Under the pieces are notes generated by a model. The model worked only from the letters and a program-made list of their open reading frames with translations. It searched no databases and was not told the origin of the DNA. This document shows positions 1 to 6,820 of a DNA stretch of 15,863 nt, piece by piece. Each line of letters starts with the position of its first letter. Within the stretch, counting starts at the first letter, position 1. Source of the DNA: DATGEP01 sp035310125 (GTDB lineage: Bacteria; Chloroflexota; Ktedonobacteria; Ktedonobacterales; JADMIN01); assembly GCA_035310125.1 (NCBI GenBank), contig DATGEP010000384.1:1-15863 (forward strand), given 5' to 3'. A program made the position numbers and the translations under genes.

Positions 1-133
1 CCTTCTCACCTGAGGTGCAGAGCACATACGCCGCGCGCCAACCCTGGCGCACCAGCACAGCCACCGCCCCCGCGCACCAGCTTTCGATATCGTCTGGGTG
101 CGCCGCGATGACCAGGACGGTCTTGCGCATCAT
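1..133 (-). CDS. PIG-L/LmbE-family deacetylase, N-terminal fragment cut by the window edge
   Basis: The first 44 residues of a protein that continues beyond the left edge. The start reads MMRKTVLVIAAHPDDIES, followed by a Gly/Ala/Val-rich helix and a strand ending in LCTSGEK. The short hydrophobic strand followed by AHPDD is the hallmark of the PIG-L family, zinc-dependent N-acetylglucosaminyl deacetylases and related amidohydrolases; in that family the His and the second Asp of AHPDD take part in zinc binding and catalysis. Two ATG codons stand in tandem (131-133 and 128-130). I chose the outer one because a GAGGG Shine-Dalgarno-like sequence (143-147, complement) lies 9 nt before it. It begins 39 nt after the RNase PH stop, so the two are probably co-transcribed. 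Substrate cannot be told from the fragment; mycothiol/bacillithiol-type or glycolipid deacetylases are all possible. Family assignment is fairly safe because of the motif. Confidence 0.8.
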   Translation of the reverse strand, partial: MMRKTVLVIAAHPDDIESWCAGAVAVLVRQGWRAAYVLCTSGEK

Positions 134-172
134 GCCAGGAATCCCTCAGCGAACTGGAATGAGGACGGCACG

Positions 173-892
173 CTAGAGCGCGAGGTGGTCGCGCTGGATG
201 GTATGCAGCTCGTGAATGCCCTTCTCCGCCATCGCCAGCAGGTCATCCAGCCGCGCACGCGAGAATGGCTTGCCCTCCGCCGTAGACTGGACTTCGACGT
301 ACTCGCCCTTGTCTGTCATGACGACGTTCGCATCCACCTCGGCATGCGAATCTTCGGCGTAGTTCAGATCGAGCAGCGTCTCCCCGCCGACGATGCCTAC
401 GCTGATCGCCGCCAGCCCCACCCGCACGGGGTCCACCGCCAGCACGCCGCGCTCGCGAAGTCGCCCACAGGCGCGCTTCAGTGCCACCCACGCGCCGGTG
501 ATCGCCGCCGTGCGTGTGCCGCCGTCCGCCTGGATGACATCGCAATCGAGGACGATGGTGCGCTCACCCAGCGCCCGCAAGTCTACACATGCCCGCAGCG
601 ACCGCCCAATGAGCCGCTGGATTTCGTGCGTGCGCCCACCGACTTTGCCCGCCACGGACTCGCGCTGTGAGCGTGAGGCGCCAGCTCGCGGCAACATCGC
701 ATACTCCGCCGTCAGCCAGCCTTGACCGCGCCCTTCCAGGAACGCCGGGATACGCTCTTCGATGCTCGCTACACAGAGCACGCGCGTATCACCGAACTCG
801 ATCAAGACGGAACCTTCGGCGTGGCGCAGGTAATCTACGTGAAGGCGCACGGGCCGTAGCGCATCGTTGGCACGGCCATCATTGCGTGACAT
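173..892 (-). CDS. rph: Ribonuclease PH (tRNA 3'-end phosphorolytic exoribonuclease)
   Basis: A 239-residue protein of the usual RNase PH length. RNase PH trims the 3' ends of tRNA precursors by phosphorolysis, releasing nucleoside diphosphates, and acts as a cytoplasmic ring of dimers. Visible family motifs: the N-terminal R-P-V/R-L-x-x-x-Y/L start region with GSVLIEFGDTRVLC (27-40), MLPRA (66-70), GRTHEIQRLIGRSLR (86-100), DCDVIQADGGTRTAAITG (116-133), and LDLNYAEDSHAEVDANVV (174-191), in which Asp181 and Asp187 correspond to the conserved acidic pair. The phosphate-binding Arg falls in the GGTRT segment. The ATG start is supported by GAGGAG (898-903, complement) 5 nt upstream. Just before that, a strong stem-loop lies at 911-948. 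The propeller gene ends 98 nt upstream and a PIG-L gene follows 39 nt downstream. No key residue seems to be missing. Confidence 0.97.
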   Translation of the reverse strand: MSRNDGRANDALRPVRLHVDYLRHAEGSVLIEFGDTRVLCVASIEERIPAFLEGRGQGWLTAEYAMLPRAGASRSQRESVAGKVGGRTHEIQRLIGRSLRACVDLRALGERTIVLDCDVIQADGGTRTAAITGAWVALKRACGRLRERGVLAVDPVRVGLAAISVGIVGGETLLDLNYAEDSHAEVDANVVMTDKGEYVEVQSTAEGKPFSRARLDDLLAMAEKGIHELHTIQRDHLAL

Positions 893-910
893 TGAAGCTC
901 CTCAGAGTCG

Positions 911-948
911 CGCGCCTGACCTCGCCCTCGCTTGGGGAAGGTGGCGCG
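911..948 (-). other. Stem-loop between the propeller gene and rph
   Basis: The two outer arms CGCGCC (911-916) and GGCGCG (943-948) are perfectly complementary. Inside them ACCT (919-922) pairs with AGGT (939-942) and CCC (25-27 of the 900s, i.e. 925-927) with GGG (935-937), leaving a loop of about 7 nt and a 2-nt bulge. In the transcribed (minus) direction it follows the propeller stop by about 42 nt and ends 7 nt before the rph Shine-Dalgarno. There is no T-run after it, so it is not a canonical intrinsic terminator. It could be a Rho-type or processing stem, an rph leader element, or a degenerate member of a dispersed GC-rich palindromic repeat. Confidence 0.45.
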
Positions 949-990
949 GGAAAGCAGACATATCCTATTCGAGCAGAGAGTCTCCGCATA

Positions 991-2502
991 TTACGGCACC
1001 GTATCGCCGCTCTCGGATTGTAGCAGCACGCCCCCATCCGGCGCGACCAGGCAGACCCAGACGTGATGACGCTGGAACACCTGATACCAGGAAAGGGTGA
1101 ACGTGACCTGATAATTCCCCGGCCTCCCTGGCGCCGCGCTTACCGCCGTCGCTGTCGTGCCCGCATAGGGGCCGCGCCAGCCGATATCGGCAAAGTGTAT
1201 CCAGAAGCTCAAGCTGGTCGCGCCGTCAGCCGCTGGAAAGCTCTCTGGCGCGACGAACGGCGGATCCTGGTTCGTATCCGGCAGGAAACGCGCCAGCGCG
1301 GCGCGCGCCAGCAGCAGCGCTGACCCGGCGGAAAGCGCGACCGGCACGGCGCCATCGCGCACAATGAGGATCATGCCGCGCTGGTCGGGCAGATACAGGA
1401 GGCCGCGTGACGGGTCCACGAGCAACGGCGCGGTAGCCGGCCACGCAACACGCACAGGCAGGGCCGCGACCGATTGGTGCGTGGCGGCATCACGGATGAG
1501 GATTCCCGCCGGAGCAGCCAGATAGACGTGCCCCAACGCTGGATTCCATCCAACGGCGCCGGCATCGCACACTGATCCAGCGCTTGCCGTCGGGGTAAGC
1601 GCCAGGCCACCTGCCACGCTTACGCTAAACTGGCAGGGCGTACCGCTCTTGCCAAAAATATAGAGCGTTTGCGTCGCGGCATCCAGCGGCCCCAGCCGCG
1701 CGCCGCCCGGCAGCGCCATCTGGCCCGTCCGCGCCAGCGTCGCGGTGTCGAGCGCCAGCAGCAGTGGCTGGCTCGTCGCGGATTGCGTGAGCAGGTAGAG
1801 CAGGCCATGCGCCACATCGAGCACCGGCCCCTCTGTCCGCGTCGTATCGGCGGGCAACTGCCACACCGCGAGCGGATGCCCCGTCGCGGCATCGAACGCT
1901 TCTATGGAGGTGCCGCCCACCAGAATCAGCTCACCATGCACCGGATCGAGGATGCCGCCGCTCTCCCGTGTCCACGGTACGCTGGGCAACACGTAGCCGC
2001 CGGTTCGTTTGCCCGTCACCGTCGAATAGATGTCCACGGACTGCGGCGCAACGGCGTAGGCCAGATGCCGCGACGGATCAGCCAGGAGCAATACGCTCCG
2101 GGTACCGCTGGGAGTGAGCGGCGTTGCCGCCAGGATGGCACCCGTCTGCCCATCGAGCACGGTAAGACTCTGGAGTGGCGGCGCAGGTGGGCAGGCGGCA
2201 TTCGGCGGGCAGACAGGCTCGCCCGGCGCCGTCAGCGCAACAAGGTGGCCCGCGTTTGCGTCGAGGGCGACGAGCTGCGCCGAGGTACCCGCAGGCGTCG
2301 CGCCGACAACGTCCAGTGGCGGCAGCGGCGGCGGGGAGACCGTCACAGGTGACCGGTGCCGTCCGGAGACGATGGTGTGGCCAAGTAGCGTCGCGCCCAG
2401 CACGAGCACGACCACAACGATAGAGCCTACCGCCCAGGGCCACGTGCGGCCCCGATCTGATCGGACGGAGCCGCGAGCGGCGCGAAATCGAGTCAAACGC
2501 AT
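991..2502 (-). CDS. Membrane-anchored beta-propeller protein of unknown function
   Basis: 503 residues with a basic N-terminus, one strongly hydrophobic segment at about residues 22-42 (rich in Val, Ile, Leu) and a Pro-rich linker (about 52-62), so an N-terminal membrane anchor with the bulk outside the cytoplasm. The body holds at least six repeats of about 44 residues with the pattern D-P/A-x-x-G-x-hydrophobic-hydrophobic-Y/hydrophobic, centred near residues 141, 185, 228, 272, 319 and 362 (for example LVDPSRGLLYLPD). This is typical of YVTN/PQQ-like or quinoprotein-type propeller blades. The last 80 residues (about 425-503) look like a separate beta-rich domain. Cys98/Cys104 (in a CPPNAAC loop) and Cys290/Cys312 could form disulfides if exported. 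The ATG lies 1 nt after the stop of the DUF4126 gene and has no clear Shine-Dalgarno, so translation is probably coupled. No enzymatic motif was recognised; a binding or sensing role is only a guess. Confidence 0.85.
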   Translation of the reverse strand: MRLTRFRAARGSVRSDRGRTWPWAVGSIVVVVLVLGATLLGHTIVSGRHRSPVTVSPPPLPPLDVVGATPAGTSAQLVALDANAGHLVALTAPGEPVCPPNAACPPAPPLQSLTVLDGQTGAILAATPLTPSGTRSVLLLADPSRHLAYAVAPQSVDIYSTVTGKRTGGYVLPSVPWTRESGGILDPVHGELILVGGTSIEAFDAATGHPLAVWQLPADTTRTEGPVLDVAHGLLYLLTQSATSQPLLLALDTATLARTGQMALPGGARLGPLDAATQTLYIFGKSGTPCQFSVSVAGGLALTPTASAGSVCDAGAVGWNPALGHVYLAAPAGILIRDAATHQSVAALPVRVAWPATAPLLVDPSRGLLYLPDQRGMILIVRDGAVPVALSAGSALLLARAALARFLPDTNQDPPFVAPESFPAADGATSLSFWIHFADIGWRGPYAGTTATAVSAAPGRPGNYQVTFTLSWYQVFQRHHVWVCLVAPDGGVLLQSESGDTVP

Positions 2503-2503
2503 C

Positions 2504-3496
2504 TCAAGGATTCGATCCCTGGTAGCTTCCAGGCATGGTCGTCGCGTCGCCGGGAGCGAGGCCGGGCGGCGTGTACCCTGGCATCGTCTGCGTCGGCTGC
2601 GGCGGCATGCCTAGCGCCGGTGCCGACGCGTTGGATGGGTAGGCAGGCAGAGGTGGAACATATGGCAGAGGTTGAAAGGTGCCCGCGAGTGTCGTTGCTG
2701 TTGGCGCGGCTGGCCCGGTCGGGGCTGGCGTAATCGGTGCGGCGCTGCTTATCGGAGTGACAGCCCCAACCGGCGCCGGCGCCGGTAGCTGGGGAGCCGC
2801 CCGGCCACGCCCCCCTCTGCCACGCCGAGGCGCGGCGTTCACTACGGCCTGTTGCGCCTGGCCGCCGGCTTTGCGACCGCGGAATCGCCGGACGATTCGC
2901 GCAAGTAGCCGCCCGAACACCAGCACCAGCAACACCATCAAAATGATACCGACAATCGGCGCCAGCACCAGTGCCGCCACCGCGACCACCGCCACGACGT
3001 CCTCGATGAGCGACACGATGGGATTGCCGAGGCCAGCGGTTGTCGCCGTAACGGCCGGTCGCGTCGAAGCCTTCACGCCGTGGAACGCCAGCGCGAGCAC
3101 GCCACCGAGAATAGCCGCTCCCCACTGGCTCGTATCGCTCAGCGAGTTCGCCGTGCCCGCCATAATCATCGCGCCCGCCAGCGGACGGATGAAGGTATGC
3201 ACGGCATCGCTCAGGTGATCAACGACCGGAATCTTGTCTACCGTGAATTCACCGACCGTCAGGGCGGCCAGGACAATGAGCACCAAGGGGTTGCTGAGTA
3301 GCGCAAAGTTACCCTGGAGCGGAATCAGTTTGCCATCGAATGGGCCTGGTACGTTGCCAGCGACGCCGATGGCCAGGAGTGGCAAATACGCGCGCAGGCC
3401 AGCAGTGGAGCTTAATCCCAGCGCGGCCAGCAGAACTGTGATCGCCGTCGGACTCAGCGCTGAATTGAAAAGCGACGTGGTGTCGGCGAAGAACAT
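2504..3496 (-). CDS. DUF4126-type membrane protein with a long disordered Pro/Ala tail
   Basis: 330 residues from the chosen ATG (3494-3496), which has a strong AGGGAGGG Shine-Dalgarno (3505-3512, complement) 8 nt upstream; the frame is open 14 codons further to another ATG at 3536-3538, but that version would bury the ribosome site. Residues 1-195 are a polytopic membrane domain with hydrophobic stretches near 16-47, 69-84, 105-117, 125-140 and 161-195. The segment GEFTVDKIPVVDHLSDAVHTF (82-102, key residues D87, K88, D93, H94, D97, H100) and the following IRPLAG match what I remember of DUF4126. Function of the family is unknown. After a basic stretch (200-208) the tail 210-330 is almost entirely Pro, Ala, Gly, Thr with an Arg/Gly patch (224-232), so probably unstructured and cytoplasmic or cell-wall facing. 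The beta-propeller gene starts 1 nt after its stop, suggesting the two products act together. Confidence 0.85.
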   Translation of the reverse strand: MFFADTTSLFNSALSPTAITVLLAALGLSSTAGLRAYLPLLAIGVAGNVPGPFDGKLIPLQGNFALLSNPLVLIVLAALTVGEFTVDKIPVVDHLSDAVHTFIRPLAGAMIMAGTANSLSDTSQWGAAILGGVLALAFHGVKASTRPAVTATTAGLGNPIVSLIEDVVAVVAVAALVLAPIVGIILMVLLVLVFGRLLARIVRRFRGRKAGGQAQQAVVNAAPRRGRGGRGRAAPQLPAPAPVGAVTPISSAAPITPAPTGPAAPTATTLAGTFQPLPYVPPLPAYPSNASAPALGMPPQPTQTMPGYTPPGLAPGDATTMPGSYQGSNP

Positions 3497-3514
3497 CGTC
3501 TCTACCCTCCCTGA

Positions 3515-3531
3515 GTGCGGGCATACCGCAC
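3515..3531 (-). promoter_or_regulatory. Palindromic site in the leader of the DUF4126-propeller operon
   Basis: Perfect 6-bp inverted repeat GTGCGG / CCGCAC with a 5-nt centre, ending 2-3 nt from the AGGGAGGG ribosome-binding site. Its position fits either an operator for a dimeric repressor or a small RNA hairpin next to the ribosome site. No cognate regulator gene is in the window. Confidence 0.3.
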
Positions 3532-3768
3532 ACCCCATGCGTACCTGCTACTTTGAAATTCGCCATATGGTGCCTGCCCACACGCAAAGCTGAACCAAGT
3601 GTACCACGTCGCGGCCATGCGGCACTGTGTGATGAGAAACACCGCCGGCGGGGTCTATCTCACATCTTGCGCATGCACGGCAGGGAGCGTGGCACACTGC
3701 CGCGGAGGACACGAATTGCCGTACATCTACGTCATTACTGATGTCGCGATAGACTTCTCAAGGTCGTA

Positions 3769-3826
3769 TTCGCGTGCATCGCGAAGAGACATACCCCGAC
3801 GCTGCCATCACCGCGGATACTCCGCG
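3769..3826 (-). terminator. Two tandem GC-rich hairpins after the hydroxy-acid oxidase gene, possible terminator region
   Basis: CGCGGA-TAC-TCCGCG (3812-3826) starts at the base next to the TAG stop, and TTCGCG-TGCAT-CGCGAA (3769-3785) lies 26 nt further in the direction of transcription. Stems are 6 bp each. There is no following U-tract, so termination would have to be of the U-less or factor-assisted kind; the assignment rests on position and symmetry only. Confidence 0.3.
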
Positions 3827-4906
3827 CTACTCCATCCGCAGCAGCGAACGGTCAATGCTCGCCAGGGTTGGCCTACCGGACAGCGCCATCGCCAGGTCCA
3901 GCTCCTCTTGAAGAATGTTCAGCACGTGCCGTACGCCCGCCGAGCCGCCGACTGCCAAGCCCCAGAGGGCGGGCCGCCCCACCAGCACAGCCTTCGCACC
4001 CAGCGCCAGCGCCTTCAGCACATCCGTTCCACGCCGGATGCCGCCATCTACGTATACCTCGCAGCGCCCCTGTACCGCCTCTACGATCTCTGGCAGCGCC
4101 TCGATGCTGGTTACCGAGCCGTCGAGCTGCCGTCCGCCGTGATTTGAGACGATGATCGCCGCCGCGCCATGCCGCACTGCCAGCGCCGCATCTTCGCCCG
4201 TCAGCAGTCCCTTCACCAGCACCGGCAGCGATGTTACCGACCGAAGCCAATCCAGCGCTTCCCACGTTAATGTCGTGTCAAACAGCGCACTGGCGTAGGT
4301 GGCGAGACCTGAAACACCGGGGTCGCTCGCCGGCTCGTCGGCCATTGCCGTTCCCGCGAAATTGGCGATTCGCAGATGTGGCGGCAGCCCGAAGCCGTTA
4401 CGGATATCTCCCTCGCGCCGCCCCAGCCGTGGCGCGTCTACCGTCAACACCAGCCCGCGATAGCCAGCCGCTTCCGCGCGGCGCACCAGTCGCTCCGAGA
4501 CATGGCGGTCGCTGTACACGTACAGCTGAAACCACAAAGGGCCAGTCGCCGCCTGAGCAATCTCCTCAAGCGTGCGATTCGCCATCGTGCTCACGGTCAT
4601 GAGGGCGCCCGCCTCGCCTGCGCCCCGCGCTGTCGCGCACTCGGCCTCGGCATGTGCCAGGCCGTGATACGCCATTGGGGCGACCAGGATGGGCATGCTC
4701 ACGGGGATACCCAGCACCGTCGTGCGCGTATCTGTCGCGCTTATATCCACCAGCACGCGCGGGCGCAGCCGGATCCGCTCGAACGCCGCGCGATTGGCAC
4801 GCAGCGTCACCTCATCTTCGGCGCCGCTACGGTAATAGCTCCAGGCGACCGGATCCATCGCCGCTCGCGCCAGCGGCTCATATTCCGCGACATTGATCGG
4901 TTCCAC
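3827..4906 (-). CDS. FMN-dependent alpha-hydroxy-acid oxidase/dehydrogenase (lactate or glycolate oxidase family)
   Basis: 359 residues, the family's normal length. These enzymes oxidise an L-2-hydroxy acid (lactate, glycolate, mandelate and others) to the 2-oxo acid with FMN in a TIM barrel, passing electrons to oxygen, a cytochrome or a quinone. Key residues are visible: Tyr24 in the YYRSGA segment, PMAYHGLAH (77-85), FQLY (126-129), LTVDAPRLGRREGD (154-167), Lys232 in LVKG, the active-site signature SNHGGRQLD (254-262) with the catalytic His256 and substrate-binding Arg259, and the FMN-phosphate loops DGGIRRGTDVLKAL (287-300) and GRP (310-312). No signal peptide or extra membrane segment, so a soluble cytoplasmic enzyme, nearer to oxidases than to membrane LldD. 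The start is GTG (4904-4906) with only a purine-rich AAGAGAG upstream. A possible promoter lies in the 68-nt gap after the pyrophosphatase gene. The substrate cannot be fixed from the sequence. Confidence 0.92.
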   Translation of the reverse strand: MEPINVAEYEPLARAAMDPVAWSYYRSGAEDEVTLRANRAAFERIRLRPRVLVDISATDTRTTVLGIPVSMPILVAPMAYHGLAHAEAECATARGAGEAGALMTVSTMANRTLEEIAQAATGPLWFQLYVYSDRHVSERLVRRAEAAGYRGLVLTVDAPRLGRREGDIRNGFGLPPHLRIANFAGTAMADEPASDPGVSGLATYASALFDTTLTWEALDWLRSVTSLPVLVKGLLTGEDAALAVRHGAAAIIVSNHGGRQLDGSVTSIEALPEIVEAVQGRCEVYVDGGIRRGTDVLKALALGAKAVLVGRPALWGLAVGGSAGVRHVLNILQEELDLAMALSGRPTLASIDRSLLRME

Positions 4907-4948
4907 GTCAGGCTCTCTTTCCGCTCAGCTTCCAGTAACCATGAGCGT

Positions 4949-4978
4949 ATTTTACACGCAGCCTGCCGCTCACGTCAT
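4949..4978 (-). promoter_or_regulatory. Candidate sigma-70-type promoter for the hydroxy-acid oxidase gene
   Basis: Read on the minus strand, ATGACG (73-78 of the 4900s) is followed after 18 nt by TAAAAT (4949-4954), an almost consensus -10 with a weaker -35. It would start transcription about 36 nt before the GTG. A 6-bp dyad TGAGCG (4942-4947) / CGCTCA (4967-4972) brackets the -10, which could be an operator. The -35 overlaps the end of the pyrophosphatase gene. The match is by eye only. Confidence 0.28.
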
Positions 4979-5511
4979 AGTGGGTTGTTCTGCTCCTCAT
5001 ACCGCTTCACCGATTCCGCGATCACCCGCCAGGCTTCCTCCATGCCGAGCCAATCGCGTACATCGGTCTGCACCCCTTGCAGATCTTTGTAGGTGCGGAA
5101 GAAGTTGGCGATTTCCAGTCGCCAATGCTCCTGCAAATCGGTGAGTACGGAAATGTTGGCGAAGCGCGGATCATCCACCGGCACACCCAGAATTTTCTCG
5201 TCGGTGCCCTTCTCGTCAAACATGAGTAGCGTGCCAATGGGCCGCACACGCAGCCGGCAGCCGGTAAAGGTCGGCTCTTCGACGATGACCAGCACGTCCA
5301 GCGGATCGCCGTCTCCGGCGAGCGTGCCCTCCAGGAAGCCATAGTCCGTCGGATAGTGCACGGAGGAGTAGAGCACACGGTCCAGCCTGAACACACCACG
5401 CGCGTGGTCAAACTCATATTTATTCCGGCTTCCGCGAGGAATCTCAATCGTCGCTTCGACCCAGCCTTCTTCGCGGCTCCCAAATAGCCGCTCACGTGAA
5501 TGCTCGCTCAT
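4975..5511 (-). CDS. ppa: Inorganic pyrophosphatase, soluble family I
   Basis: 178 residues, typical for the bacterial hexameric family I enzyme, which hydrolyses pyrophosphate to two phosphates with Mg2+ in the cytoplasm and so pulls biosynthetic reactions forward. Diagnostic features: ATIEIPRGSRNKYEFD (20-35) with the conserved Glu, Arg and Lys; YPTDYGFLEGT (53-63); the signature DGDPLDVLV (67-75) with metal ligands Asp67, Asp69 and Asp72; and DEKGTDEKILGV (99-110) with Asp99, Asp104 and Lys106; the Tyr of FFRTYKDL (137-144) is also conserved. The ATG at 5509-5511 has only a weak AAGG/CAGG ribosome site, but upstream in-frame alternatives are absent. It is preceded by 158 nt after the PRC/DUF2382 gene and followed after 68 nt by the hydroxy-acid oxidase. 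Nothing unusual was seen in the active site. Confidence 0.96.
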   Translation of the reverse strand: MSEHSRERLFGSREEGWVEATIEIPRGSRNKYEFDHARGVFRLDRVLYSSVHYPTDYGFLEGTLAGDGDPLDVLVIVEEPTFTGCRLRVRPIGTLLMFDEKGTDEKILGVPVDDPRFANISVLTDLQEHWRLEIANFFRTYKDLQGVQTDVRDWLGMEEAWRVIAESVKRYEEQNNPL

Positions 5512-5606
5512 TGCCGTGCCTGGCCTTTCCGCTCCACACGATCCGTTCTGCTCATACCATACCGCAGATCACCATTCGACCAGCATTACACGGCACCGCG
5601 ATGCGA

Positions 5607-5636
5607 GGCCACCGAGCACTGGTTGGCGTGGTGGCC
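5607..5636 (-). terminator. Inverted repeat after the PRC/DUF2382 gene, possible U-less terminator
   Basis: Perfect 7-bp arms GGCCACC (5607-5613) and GGTGGCC (5630-5636) separated by 16 nt, in the gap between the PRC/DUF2382 stop and the pyrophosphatase start. No T-run follows on the minus strand. Could equally be a chance dyad in GC-rich DNA. Confidence 0.25.
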
Positions 5637-5669
5637 GGCGGAGTGGCGCGGGCGGGTCTACACTGGCGC

Positions 5670-6494
5670 TCACTCTTGTGGCGTAACGGGGCCGGAGACT
5701 TGAAGCTCGTCCGCGCACTCACTGGTGATGGTGGGCTGGTCGGCCACGTCGGCTTCGAAGATATCCGGCGGGGCGCTACGGATCAGACGGACGTGGGGTG
5801 GCGTGTTGGGCTCATGCTCTTCGGAGATCCGCACCGTCTCGTGACGTACGGTGTCATTCACTTCTTGCTGCTCGGTGACGCGCTGCTTGCGAATGCGCAG
5901 ATACTCTCGCACGACCAATTGCTTCTGGACGACAAGCCGTTCCTCGATGATGGGGATGTAGACGTCGTTCGGGTGCTCGCGCGCCTGGGCAGGGTCAAAC
6001 TGGTCGGGAGAAAGATGATCAATGATCGTTTCCTCATGGTACACGGGGAGGCTGACGTGCCGCTCTTCGCTCACGACGTCTTTATGGACGTGAATTCTGC
6101 CGAGAACGACGGGGCGCTTGCGCACGAAAAGCTCCTCGTTGTGGAGGGGAACCTTGAGGAGCGTGTTATCATCCGGCTGCACAGCGGTATCGGTGGGCGC
6201 GACGGCCCGCACCGATGGCCTGGTCTGCCGCAGGATAGGCTCGTAGATGTAGTGAATCAGCTCATCTGAGCGTAGGGCGATGTAGACGATGGGTTGGAAG
6301 GTTCCCTGCGTGACGCTATGCACGAACATGAGGGGGATGCTGTAGCGCCAGCGCTCATCTTCAGAGCGCACAATCATCCGGTCGGGCTGATCTCCCGATT
6401 CGGCCCAGTGACGGTCCAGCCGCTCGACAGTACCCAGAAAGCCTTCGTCAGTGCGCACGCGCGCGCCCGGCAGGATGGCGTTAAAACTCCTCAT
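5670..6494 (-). CDS. PRC-barrel-like protein with two DUF2382 (YsnF/AvaK-type) segments
   Basis: 274 residues from the ATG at 6492-6494, chosen because AAGGGG (6502-6507, complement) lies 7 nt upstream; the frame stays open for 41 more codons to an ATG at 6617 that lacks such a site. Residues 1-75 look like a PRC-barrel (ARVRTDEGFLGTVERL with later YSIPLMFV). Residues about 114-160 (VPLHNEELFVRKRPVV ... VYHEETII) and 169-225 (IPIIEERLVVQKQLVV ... VRHETVRI) are two related copies of the DUF2382 pattern: P-hydrophobic-x-x-E-E-x-hydrophobic-V-x-K, then alternating charged beta-strands. Such proteins are common in stress-tolerant bacteria (YsnF in Bacillus) and their biochemical role is unknown. 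The highly charged, repetitive make-up and lack of a signal peptide suggest a soluble cytoplasmic protein. It is flanked by 326 nt upstream and 158 nt downstream, so probably a single transcription unit. Confidence 0.85.
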   Translation of the reverse strand: MRSFNAILPGARVRTDEGFLGTVERLDRHWAESGDQPDRMIVRSEDERWRYSIPLMFVHSVTQGTFQPIVYIALRSDELIHYIYEPILRQTRPSVRAVAPTDTAVQPDDNTLLKVPLHNEELFVRKRPVVLGRIHVHKDVVSEERHVSLPVYHEETIIDHLSPDQFDPAQAREHPNDVYIPIIEERLVVQKQLVVREYLRIRKQRVTEQQEVNDTVRHETVRISEEHEPNTPPHVRLIRSAPPDIFEADVADQPTITSECADELQVSGPVTPQE

Positions 6495-6820
6495 GGTGAA
6501 TCCCCTTCTCTCAAGCCGCCCCGCCGTGGTGGACATTCCTCGTTTCGGCACGGCGAGTTTGGGCGTCTGGGGTGATTTTGGAGCAAAGGATGTGCCAAAC
6601 ATCAGTTCGCGCGACATTGCATGCTGACCTACAATGAGTCTGGTGTGCCAGGAAAACGAGTCCTATGCGGCGGTGGCGGCAGACCGCAGCGGCGATGGAC
6701 GCCTCATGGAGGCATCGCATCTTCCAATCGGCTGGCAGGCAATTCCTGGTGGGTGGGGTCCGCCGCAAGCTTTGCTGCTATCCCGACAGTGGTGAGGCCA
6801 GCAGTTCTCCCATCTCTGCA
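6495..6820. other. Intergenic region (326 nt) without a recognisable gene
   Basis: Lies between the stop of the GMC gene and the start of the PRC/DUF2382 gene, so it should hold the end of one unit and the promoter of the next. The only structure I see is a 7-bp dyad CGCCGTG (6522-6528) / CACGGCG (6549-6555) with a 20-nt centre, about 28 nt upstream of the PRC/DUF2382 start and thus a possible operator. No U-tract terminator and no convincing -35/-10 were found. Short open frames on both strands have no ribosome site or protein-like composition. Confidence 0.5.

Larger units (their letters stand above)
3497..3826. other. Intergenic region (330 nt) holding three short perfect dyads
   Basis: No credible gene is present between the alpha-hydroxy-acid oxidase stop and the DUF4126 start. 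It must carry the terminator of the former and the promoter of the latter. Three perfect 6-bp inverted repeats are visible: CGCGGA-TAC-TCCGCG (3812-3826, directly after the oxidase stop codon), TTCGCG-TGCAT-CGCGAA (3769-3785) and GTGCGG-GCATA-CCGCAC (3515-3531, just upstream of the DUF4126 Shine-Dalgarno). None is followed by a T-run in the transcribed direction. I could not pick a convincing -35/-10 pair for the DUF4126 gene. Confidence 0.5.

Noticed and set aside
1669..2352. Open frame of 227 codons on the plus strand
   Set aside because: Antisense to the beta-propeller gene, extremely Arg-rich as expected for a GC-rich shadow frame.
3497..3538. Longer N-terminus (14 extra residues, MGCAVCPHSG...) for the DUF4126 protein
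   Set aside because: It would place the strong AGGGAGGG ribosome site and the dyad within the coding region; the family-like sequence begins at the internal ATG.
4376..5092. Open frame of 238 codons on the plus strand
   Set aside because: Antisense to the hydroxy-acid oxidase and the end of ppa; no protein-like composition.
5496..6269. Open frame of 257 codons on the plus strand
   Set aside because: Antisense to the PRC/DUF2382 gene and the start of ppa; it crosses a gene boundary and shows no domain.
6495..6617. Longer N-terminus (41 extra residues) for the PRC/DUF2382 protein
   Set aside because: No ribosome site at the outer ATG, Arg/Pro-rich filler sequence, and a good AAGGGG site before the inner ATG.
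6511..6768. Open frame of 85 codons on the minus strand in the gap before the PRC/DUF2382 gene
   Set aside because: Composition rich in Arg, Cys and His, no ribosome site; probably not coding.
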